DNA of 47,770 nucleotides from Amoeboradix gromovi. Lineage: Eukaryota; Sanchytriomycota; Sanchytriomycetes; Sanchytriales; Sanchytriaceae. Each line of letters starts with the position of its first letter. The stretch's first letter is position 1. Positions 40,701 through 47,770 of the stretch are shown here, one piece after another. Under the pieces are notes generated by a model. That model worked only from the letters and a program-made list of their open reading frames with translations, was not told the DNA's origin and ran no database searches. The translations under genes and the position numbers were made by a program. Location of the stretch: NCBI GenBank assembly GCA_018985225.1, contig JADGIF010000007.1, positions 1-47,770 of the forward strand. Direction: 5' to 3'.

Positions 40701-42180
40701 ATAAATGAAAAGCTGAACAAAGACAAAAATCATTTGGAGCAACAGTTGCAAATTCAAATTGACAAGTTGACTAACATTAACGTATTAGAGCAGCAAGTTA
40801 AGAAATTAAAAATCGAAATCAGCAAGATGAATGAGGACGAATACATCAGTGACAACATATCTCCAGCATCGCCTCAAGACAAGGGCAACGTACTAACTGC
40901 ATTGTTGTTTAATCAATCTGACCGTATCGGAGAAGATGAAGATGAAACAATGTTGGAGACACGACAATTAAAAGATCTGCTGGACAATACGGCACTGCAG
41001 GATGAGTTGCTGAAGTACTTTATACACAGGTTACCAGAAATACCACTCTTTGTCATCCAATTAGCCAACATTTGGGATATTACTAATAATGAGCTCCAAA
41101 TGCTTCGTAAAGAGATATTATACCCATCTCATATATTAGCAATGTATGTTATCAAGAAATGGCAGATGGGTATACCTCTGAAATCATTTTTAATTATATT
41201 GAAGGCAATTGATGAAAAAATCGACACTGATGGGTATAAATTGATTACTTATTGGACTTCTAATCTTCACGAGTTACAGTCTATAATAAAGAGTGTCAAA
41301 GCACAAAAGAGCAAGGCTTTGGGTCTTAGGGAATCAACTGATTTAAGTGAACATGGCAAGGAGATGCTAAAGATACAGAACGAGATTGACAGAATGTTTA
41401 ACAAGGGATTTCAGCGGCTGTATGCACAGTTGAGATTAAAGTTTCAAAAGTACGCAATTCCCTCAATATTAGAGAATCAGTCATTGCCAGGATTTGTCAC
41501 AAAGGAGGATGGAGGGTTCTTCCAACGACTTGGATATGCCAGTGAGAAACACTCAATAGAAGATCTTGTGGATCAACTAACTGACCATATTAAGATATTA
41601 AAGGGATATGCCCTAGACGATTTAATAATTGCTCAGTTGTTTGGGGAGCTGATTAGGCTGCTAAGCATTGACGCATTTAATCATCTGCTAATGAGAAGGA
41701 GTTTCAGTACATGGAAACGAGGTATTTATTGCTAATGTAGGAATGCAGATACAGTACAATGTAAGTAGGCTTACGGAATGGGCTAGGAAGAACCACATTA
41801 GTCAAGCCAGTGATCATTTTGAGAAATTGATGGAATGCGCTAAGCTGATGCAACTTAGCAAAGCGATACCAAGTAATCATGAGATATTTGTAGAAGATTT
41901 GATGGAAGTCTGTCATTCTCTAAGCGGATCGCAAGTGCAAAAACTACTAACAATTTATATGGCGAGTGATTTTGATGCACCAATACCAAACAAGCTAATA
42001 CAGCTAGTGGGACATTTGATAAAAGATACAGACACGCTGCTGATAGAGGTTCCATTGGAAATGGATTATACTTGGTTTGAAAAGCCAGATTATAGGAAGA
42101 TTAAATGTATATATAAGTACTTGCCAAGTGAAATAGAGGACCATGTGCCACTGACATTGATGATGTTTAAGTACTCTTGA
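37749..42180 (+). CDS. Class V myosin heavy chain, two exons
   Basis: Exons 37749-41721 and 41741-42180 encode 1470 residues, the usual class V length. This actin motor carries organelles and vesicles. Domains: a motor (about 60-730) with P-loop GESGAGKT at 145-152, switch I NDNSSRFGKY and switch II DIFGFEHF. Six IQ motifs (about 735-875) bind calmodulin-type light chains, for example SIKIQRVYRGYLSRK. A coiled coil runs over about 880-1010. A globular Dilute/cargo-binding tail (about 1130-1460) contains the intron: splicing gives FSTWKRG joined to MQIQYNVSRLTEW, the conserved run at this position. Without splicing the tail is cut short. Class V identity comes from the Dilute domain and the six IQs. 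Confidence 0.95.
41722..41740 (+). other. 19-nt mini-intron in the myosin V gene
   Basis: Sequence GTATTTATTGCTAATGTAG. Phase 1. Removing it joins KRG to MQIQYNVSRL inside the Dilute domain. Retention stops at the TAA of the CTAAT box, two codons after the conserved Arg-Gly. Confidence 0.93.
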
Positions 42181-42686
42181 GAATAAGTAAATTTAATATA
42201 AGATGTAAAGAAATGTTTGAACTATTTGGAAACTTTGTTAAAGTTCTAGTCTCTACAGTGGTGTCCAAATATATAGTGCTGCTATGACTGCAGCTCTACC
42301 AAGCGGTATTCACGGTTTCTAAATAGTCTTTCAACGGCTTGAAGAGTTGATTCATTTCCTTATGACCGTTTTGGAATTGCTGGAATTAGAGGATGCTTAA
42401 GAATCATAGAATAATTCTGATGCGATCTCTTATGGTTGTATTGCTTTCTTTTTTTCATACTAACCAATCAGAAGACAATCAGTTATTAGTTGCATTTCTT
42501 GAATATATCATTTATCGCGAATATGTGTGCATTTTTGTATAATTTCAAGACTTTTCCTGATTTTTCAAATACATGAAGTATTCGATATTCTTCCTTTCAC
42601 AAGTGGTAAATCAATTCTAAAGAAATAATAACAGTTGTAGTATACATTCATCAACACTGAGGAACTGGTCCAAACATGGAAATTCG
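42181..42686. other. Spacer between myosin V and the element relic
   Basis: No supported gene. Just before 42687 the plus strand reads STLRNWSKHGNS in the relic's frame, possibly a few more codons of the element protein; the rest is unreadable. Confidence 0.35.
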
Positions 42687-42926
42687 ATGCCATGTACAAT
42701 ATGTGACACTCTAAAGAAAACCAATTTGGAGAGCTATTCATGTACAAAGTGTCATTTGGAGATAGATAGAGATCATATGGCAGTAAGGAACATATACATC
42801 AAGTATATGCATCCTTATTCAATCCCGCCTCAGGATAGTGAAAGCGTGAACGATCACTGTAACGGAGAAACTAGCATTAGTTTCTCTGTGGAAATTCTCG
42901 ATTTTCTCGGAAATCAGGTCTTTTAG
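42687..42926 (+). mobile_element. Fanzor-like element relic, copy A (best preserved)
   Basis: An open frame of 79 codons encodes CTICDTLKKTNLESYSCTKC, then HLEIDRDHMAVRNIYIKYMH, then PYSIPPQDSESVNDHCNGE. Two CxxC pairs spaced as in the TnpB/OrfB zinc ribbon are followed by DRD-x-A-RNI, which contains the third RuvC catalytic Asp. This is the C-terminus of a Fanzor-type RNA-guided nuclease, a eukaryotic relative of transposon TnpB. The RuvC-I and RuvC-II parts and the rest of the protein are absent or unreadable upstream, so the copy is dead. It shares more than 30 codons with copy B on the opposite strand. Confidence 0.78.
42865..42886 (+). repeat. Perfect hairpin in relic copy A
   Basis: GAGAAACTA (42865-42873), loop GCAT, TAGTTTCTC (42878-42886): a nine-base-pair stem without mismatch. 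It lies inside the tail shared by the relics. The other copies do not preserve this stem exactly, so it may be chance or copy-specific. Confidence 0.5.
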
Positions 42927-43043
42927 GGAGGAGCTGCTAAGTCTTTAGCGATAACAATTATTTTTGCTATCTTAAGCAATGACGAATCGACCATATAGCT
43001 CAGTAGCGCCCTATTTAAAATAGGTCGAAATAAATGAAACTGT

Positions 43044-43445
43044 TTATTTAAGATCAGTCTTTTGTTTCTTTTGGTTGTCTTCGTCTTTTGATAAAGCGCG
43101 CTTTTTAGGCAAAGTAGAACTATCTATAGCGACTTCATCAGACTCGTCGGACTTATCAGTCTTTTCCATTACGTTAACAGGTTCCTTTTCATCTTTTAGA
43201 GTTTCTTCGTTTTTTTCATTTGCTTCAATAGGCTCCTTATCCTTATTCTTTACTTCTAAGAGATCTTGTTCTGCTTCTGCTTCTACTTCTGCTTCTACTT
43301 CTGCTTCTGCTAATTTTGACTGCTTATTTGTAATATGCAGTTCCTTTTTTGAGTCAACCTCATGATCACATTTTTCTGTCTTGTCATTTTTAGGTTTGGA
43401 TTTGACCTCAGATAAAGGTGCTTTGGAAACTTGTTCGACAGTCAT
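43044..43445 (-). CDS. Acidic/basic low-complexity protein, probably nuclear
   Basis: A 133-residue ATG-started protein made almost wholly of Lys, Glu, Asp and Ser, with no hydrophobic core. The centre holds an EAEVEAEVEAEAE repeat. The C-terminus has two basic clusters (LPKKRALSKDEDNQKKQK), a plausible bipartite nuclear signal. It resembles histone-chaperone or chromatin-associated tails in composition only; no domain can be named. It is divergent from TFIP11, with 199 bases between starts. Confidence 0.6.
   Translation of the reverse strand: MTVEQVSKAPLSEVKSKPKNDKTEKCDHEVDSKKELHITNKQSKLAEAEVEAEVEAEAEQDLLEVKNKDKEPIEANEKNEETLKDEKEPVNVMEKTDKSDESDEVAIDSSTLPKKRALSKDEDNQKKQKTDLK
43266..43312 (-). 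repeat. GCAGAAGTAGAA-type coding microsatellite
   Basis: On the plus strand, CTTCTGCTTCTA units recur about four times, encoding the Glu-Ala/Val run of the acidic protein on the minus strand. The repeat keeps frame (hexamer/dodecamer). Confidence 0.75.
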
Positions 43446-43644
43446 AGTAAGATGTTGGAAAGACCTCTATTTAAACTCGCGAAATGTCTGGTACTAGATT
43501 TTTAAGTGTTAATGATTGGCAGTAGTAATTAGGAAACACTGAGAGTTGCAAAGTCATAACTACAACTTAGGAACAGAAAAGCGCCCATATATTGCGTTGC
43601 ATACTAAATGGTTTCAACCTCAAATTATTTCATACTTCGGAGAG

Positions 43645-45219
43645 ATGACATCTGATTCAAGCACATCCTCGGACTCGGATTCAAGTTCTGTTAGCATTCT
43701 CTCATTTGAAAAGCATACTCTAGGAATCGGGAGTAGGCTTCTATCGAAAATGGGATACACCAGAGGTGCTTTGAGGCCTGGTGGGATTTCTGAGCCGATT
43801 GAATTAAAACAACGTCCAAAACAAATGGGAATGCAGTATAATCGGTTTGAGGAAAAAACTTTAGCCGAACTACAGCAATTGCCTAGTATCGAAGTTCTGC
43901 ACATTCATGAGAGTAACGAGGACAACTTAATAAAAGCACAAGGCCATGAATTCAGTTCAGCTGTGAGGTTTGTTAACAAAGAACTTCGTAGAATGCTAAC
44001 TGATTACACAAATTTAATGTCTAAAAATCAGAAGAGACGGGATGGGCAGGATTATTTGAAAGCCAAGCATTCGAATGCTTGTTTTAAATTAAAGTCTAGA
44101 AAACAACAGGCTAAGCAGGTAGATATTCTGTTGCAGTCATTAGCAAAACTCAAGAAAATGAATCGATTTGACCCCGATTTACTAGAAATAGTTTTTAAAT
44201 CTCTATTGCTCCCAATAAATATTAACAGGCAAGAATTGATGGAAAGTGTATTAAATTTCATTCGCATTGAAAATTTAAACGATTTAGCAGCGTTAATCCA
44301 TATAATGCCCAATGAGCCTGATTTTAATAAACCTTTTCATCAATTCCTGTCTGCTTTTCCTCTCGATTTTGATCCAAATCAGCTTTTGTCGTTCTTTGAA
44401 CGAATTCACAAAACTCTCCCAAGTAGTGTTTATACTACAATGCTGGATAAAATATTAAGTAACTTGAATGGTGTAGAGTGGAATGTGCACCTAGTAAATA
44501 CGTGGTGTCGCTTATGCCCTATGAAATCGTTCCGTCAATATCTGTTGAAAATACTGATAAAACCCTTCCCAAATTGCGATATGGCGTTGTTGGAGTCACT
44601 GGTTATTCCAAACGACTTTGACACCTCTCAGATTCAATCCGTGTTCATAAATTACCTATTGCAGTATGAAGTCAATTTAGAGCATCAAGATAACTCAAAA
44701 TTAACTAAGATCTTGCAATACTCGGAAATTTTTCCCAATGATATAGCAATTGTGCTTGAGCGCATATGGTGGAACAAAGTTTATACTGTACTACGACAGT
44801 GGCTAATACACGGTATTCCCAACGAATTGGGCAATATTAAACAATACTACTACGCGTGGAAATCCTACTTCTGGCCTTACCGATTGCCGTTAGAGAAATT
44901 GTTTTATACATTCTTAAACTGCATCTCCCTTAGCATTAAGCTGCATAAAACTAACAAACTGATGCTGCCTCAGCATTTCCCAATTATGGATCTACCAGTT
45001 CAGCCAGATTTGAACTTGAAACAAGGATTTGAATTTCTTGTTAATGAAAACGGATTGGTGTTGGACTACACAGATCCAATAGAAATGCAAACTGCCTACT
45101 TGTTGAACAAGACTATTATTAAGATTGAAAACTGTATCCTAGTAAGGATAGGATTAGAGTGGGTGCCTATGACAATGAAGGATGCTATAGAATATGCAGT
45201 AAACAATAAATCAACCTAA
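43645..45219 (+). CDS. TFIP11/Ntr1 (Spp382) family G-patch splicing factor
   Basis: A 524-residue protein from the first ATG; the frame is open upstream only from a TTG. A Ser/Asp-rich start is followed by a G-patch (about 24-68; GIGSRLLSKMGYTRGALRPG ... MQY), the module that activates the DEAH helicase Prp43. The rest matches the TFIP11/GCFC helical region in length and layout, with WLIHGIPNELGNIKQYYYAW near residue 390. It ends IKIENCILVRIGLEWVPMTM, the position of the family's final VWVP-type block. In yeast and animals this protein drives release of the intron lariat and spliceosome disassembly. Its presence is relevant here because the same window carries 19-nt introns. Confidence 0.85.
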   Translation: MTSDSSTSSDSDSSSVSILSFEKHTLGIGSRLLSKMGYTRGALRPGGISEPIELKQRPKQMGMQYNRFEEKTLAELQQLPSIEVLHIHESNEDNLIKAQGHEFSSAVRFVNKELRRMLTDYTNLMSKNQKRRDGQDYLKAKHSNACFKLKSRKQQAKQVDILLQSLAKLKKMNRFDPDLLEIVFKSLLLPININRQELMESVLNFIRIENLNDLAALIHIMPNEPDFNKPFHQFLSAFPLDFDPNQLLSFFERIHKTLPSSVYTTMLDKILSNLNGVEWNVHLVNTWCRLCPMKSFRQYLLKILIKPFPNCDMALLESLVIPNDFDTSQIQSVFINYLLQYEVNLEHQDNSKLTKILQYSEIFPNDIAIVLERIWWNKVYTVLRQWLIHGIPNELGNIKQYYYAWKSYFWPYRLPLEKLFYTFLNCISLSIKLHKTNKLMLPQHFPIMDLPVQPDLNLKQGFEFLVNENGLVLDYTDPIEMQTAYLLNKTIIKIENCILVRIGLEWVPMTMKDAIEYAVNNKST

Positions 45220-45762
45220 AACTTACAGACCAAAGCCAATTCTACTACTTCCGTGTAAGCATTCAATTTTCAAGGTCCATCTATTACAGAATTCCCGTAC
45301 TCATTGAAAGTCCTGATTTCTGAGAAAATTCAGAATTTCCATAGAAAGACTAGAATGTCATTCGATTCGTTAAACTGGTTACTCAAGCCTCCGTTGCCCT
45401 GAGATGAAATCTAATAGGGAGCTATTTATTTAAGTGACTACAAGTTTTTTTCTTCTGAGCTTTACATCTCCGTTGATTCAACCATGGCCTTTACAAACCT
45501 TCTCAGATGAGAAATGGCAGTTAAAGGTTTTAAAGAGCTATTGTAGTACATAAGAAACTCTGGAATGCAAGAGATTGACTCTATAGCAAAAACTACTTAA
45601 GGAATCGAAGATGTGCACCAACGCGGACTGCTTTCAGATGCGATGTCAATCTCCGCTTAAAATTCTCACTGGAGATGTTTCTGTGTAATCCTAATAATAG
45701 TATTTGGTGCACATTGTGTACCTAGCATCCAATCAAGTTTATAATCCAATCATTTAAATTTA
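45220..45762. other. Intergenic stretch with an element relic
   Basis: Besides the relic at 45302-45408 I see no gene. It separates TFIP11 from the glycosyltransferase. Confidence 0.4.
45302..45408 (-). mobile_element. Fanzor-like element relic, copy D (tail only)
   Basis: Read on the minus strand, the bases TTTCTATGGAAATTCTGAAT, then TTTCTCAGAAATCAGGACTTTC, match copy A closely (TTTCTCTGTGGAAATTCTCG, then ATTTTCTCGGAAATCAGGTC). Upstream, CATCTCAGGGCAACGGAGG corresponds to its CCGCCTCAGGATAGTGAAAG. No ribbon remains and the frame is broken. Confidence 0.5.
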
Positions 45763-46884
45763 ATGAATAGTCTTTATTGTATGAGCAAATCAAAAGATGG
45801 TTTCTACAACTTTATTAATAGAGCGAGTATCTTTTTACTTTTCTCTTTGCTATTTCTAGTTGCAATGGTGCGCTTATCGCATCCATCCTATATGATAAAA
45901 AAGGAGAGCGGAAGTAAAAATAGAATAGCAATGGTGCTCCCATACATCGGTGAATTACCAGTCTACTCTAGATTCTTTTTAGATACGATTAAAGACAAGT
46001 CAATTGACGTCTATTTTGTTTCCGTTGACAATTCTACTATTTCATCTAATTATTCCAACATTAATCAGATCGAATTGCCTGTTGCTTTCCAAAGCTTTGT
46101 TGCTAGGCAATTGTGCATTGCTTATGAGTGCAACGAATCTGAACATATGGAGTTGGAGAAGCTAGCGGATGATAAGTTACATAGAAAAAACACGATAGCC
46201 GGATTACGACCAATGCTTGCCTATATTTTTAGCGAGTATCTTAAGGATTATGAATATGTTGCTTGGGCGCAGTTGGAAACAGTTTGGGGAGATGTGGATG
46301 CTATTTTGCCATACTTGAACTACGACGTTGTAACTGTATCCACTACAGATCTAAAGTTACTATACTTAAGGGCACAGTTTACAGCTCTCAAAAACGAATT
46401 AAGAGTAACCAAATCTTTCACGGAAGCCATTCCAAAGGCTCTGTTTTTTAAGATGTTTAAGAATGATGAGTTGCTTCTCTCAGAGGAAGGAATATACTCC
46501 AAATACATGTTTGCTAGTGATTACAGTATTGCAGTGGTACCTTTCCAAGCTAACAGCTGGACATGTGGTGCACAAAAGATTATTTTTCACGAATCCAAGT
46601 TGATATGCAAACAATTCATATCAGAGACAACGTTGGAAAAAATAGAGTTGAACAATAAACCAAACCATATTGCTCAAGTCTCAGAACATGATTGCAAATC
46701 TACCTGGTTGGCACCAGAACACAGAACGTGCTCCAATTCCCTAGAATATGGATTTTTAGTAGCCCGCAACAAGCTCGTGAATTCCTACACCTTATCAGAG
46801 TCACAGAAGAATTCAAGCTTGAGATTTCCAGTTATTTACCACTTTCAAAAGGACACAGAATCATTTTCAATGAACTTCGAATAA
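45763..46884 (+). CDS. Type II membrane glycosyltransferase-like protein
   Basis: A 373-residue protein. A short cytoplasmic N-terminus is followed by one membrane anchor (about 22-37; IFLLFSLLFLVAMVRL), then a lumenal domain. The segment LRPMLAYIFSEYLKDYEYVA then WAQLETVWGDVDAILPYLN matches the RP--Y-F--YL-DYE-W-W-D-D-(V/I)-(W/F)GD pattern of a poorly characterised glycosyltransferase family (DUF6625-like). Here the expected first Asp of the D-x-D is Glu (QLET), while WGD is kept. Several Cys residues and N-glycosylation sequons (NSS, NST) suit a lumenal domain. Sugar donor and acceptor are unknown. The start is the only ATG before the anchor. Confidence 0.65.
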   Translation: MNSLYCMSKSKDGFYNFINRASIFLLFSLLFLVAMVRLSHPSYMIKKESGSKNRIAMVLPYIGELPVYSRFFLDTIKDKSIDVYFVSVDNSTISSNYSNINQIELPVAFQSFVARQLCIAYECNESEHMELEKLADDKLHRKNTIAGLRPMLAYIFSEYLKDYEYVAWAQLETVWGDVDAILPYLNYDVVTVSTTDLKLLYLRAQFTALKNELRVTKSFTEAIPKALFFKMFKNDELLLSEEGIYSKYMFASDYSIAVVPFQANSWTCGAQKIIFHESKLICKQFISETTLEKIELNNKPNHIAQVSEHDCKSTWLAPEHRTCSNSLEYGFLVARNKLVNSYTLSESQKNSSLRFPVIYHFQKDTESFSMNFE

Positions 46885-47770
46885 AGCAAAATAAATCGAT
46901 TATTTAAGTTAAAAATGGTGAGACATTCAGACCTTGTGACACCAAGAGATAAATTTTCTATATAAGCTTCTAACGGCCTGTTAGTTCTCTATTTCTAGTT
47001 GATGTTTCAATTGGAACAAGGTTGCAAGACATGAGACTGCTCACCTGGTGTTGTTATTTTTAGCTACCTGCTCAATTATTACCTTTTTCTATGCTTACAC
47101 AGCTGTCTACTTAGTTGATTAAAACATTTATCATGATTACGGGAGATACGGCGCTCTGGTATACTCTATTTCTAAACTTTTTTATTGAATAAAAATTTGA
47201 CAGTCTTATCTTCAGGCCTCGGGATCCTGAACATGTTCATTTGAAGAAACCACTATGTTTAGAATATACTGCTTGTGGAAGAATGCAAAGAAAAGATGCT
47301 CAATGTCTGTTTTAGGTGCTTTATGAACAAATACGGCAAAGTAATTGTGTATCTAGAAAGTCCATTGAGGTGAGATTCAAGAGCAAGAGATGCTTATTGC
47401 ACAAGGAACATTTACTTCTAACTTATGTGCATCTTTATCTGATCCAGCATTCGGGTAGTGTAAGCATGAGCAACCACTGTAACGGAGTTATCCACTTTAC
47501 TATTTTTTCTGTAGATTATATTACTTTCTAAAAAATGGAGACTTTCAATTTGAAGGTTTAAATAAACTTCACGAACTGTAGTCAGAGAGCAATAGAATGT
47601 TCTCCATGAAAACTCGAATAGAGGGATGTAGCGTTACGAAAAAGAAAGAGATATTGAGGTAGTAAATGTCCAAAACTCCACCAATACTTACCCAAAACCG
47701 TGGTATACAACTCTTGTGAGACTATCAAGTGAACGCTAGGATCATTAACACAAGAAAATTCAAGATAGGA
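46885..47770. other. 3' end of window without supported gene
   Basis: Only the relic at 47378-47520 can be interpreted. No other gene-like frame or RNA gene was seen. Confidence 0.4.
47378..47520 (+). mobile_element. Fanzor-like element relic, copy E
   Basis: CACAAGGAACATTTACTTCT corresponds to AGCAAGGAACATTTACATCA of copy B, and GGGTAGTGTAAGCATGAGCA followed by ACCACTGTAACGGAG matches the tail of copies B, C and A. Stops interrupt the reading frame. Confidence 0.55.

Noticed and set aside
1-47770. CRISPR arrays, bacterial operons or ribosome binding sites.
   Set aside because: No regularly spaced direct repeats with spacers were seen, and all recognisable genes are eukaryotic.

Overview
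The window looks like nuclear DNA of an early-diverging fungus or close fungal relative (chytrid, aphelid or rozellid grade). Evidence: the standard code, an AT-rich background with short intergenic gaps, a Pmt2-type protein O-mannosyltransferase, a fungal-type NADPH oxidase without EF-hands, a class V myosin, Scd6/LSM14 and TFIP11 splicing-factor homologues, GxIP-type leucine-rich repeats and relics of a Fanzor-like (eukaryotic TnpB) element. The lineage is inferred from gene content; no ribosomal RNA or other decisive marker was seen.

Layout. 0.7-2.6 kb: a shattered Schlafen/AlbA_2-like pseudogene, then an element relic. 2.76-5.6 kb: intact NADPH oxidase and a two-finger zinc protein. 5.6-30.6 kb: an accessory block with few recognisable genes. 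Its intact members are a 386-aa protein, a 1248-aa adenosine-deaminase-superfamily protein, a 616-aa two-helix membrane protein and a 331-aa protein, plus a 431-aa protein that needs one tiny intron removed. They lie among broken genes: an LRR receptor-like gene with a frameshift, ankyrin repeats, a multi-helix membrane protein and two decayed unknown genes. 30.6-46.9 kb: a compact core block, with PMT2, a second zinc protein paralogous to the first, a CAMK-like kinase, Scd6/LSM14, a DMT-family transporter, myosin V, an acidic nuclear-type protein, TFIP11 and a Golgi-type glycosyltransferase. The Scd6, transporter and myosin reading frames are separated by only about 80 bases each.

Most striking observation: the core genes that look broken are not. 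PMT2, the kinase and myosin V each become continuous only if an intron of exactly 19 nt is removed (GTA...YTAAY-K-TAG), and each junction restores a conserved motif (HRDIKPEN in the kinase, KRGMQIQYNVSRL in myosin). A fourth gene at 28.6-29.9 kb needs a 20-nt intron of the same design. All four carry an in-frame stop if retained and all keep the same branch-A to 3' splice-site distance. These would be among the shortest spliceosomal introns known.

Second: six decayed copies of one dispersed element (2.5, 8.9, 12.3, 42.7, 45.3 and 47.4 kb, both strands) share a C-terminal tail. The two best copies keep a TnpB/Fanzor zinc ribbon followed by DRDHMA-RNI, the third RuvC motif. ORF starts were moved to the first in-frame ATG where the longest open frame began at a non-ATG codon.
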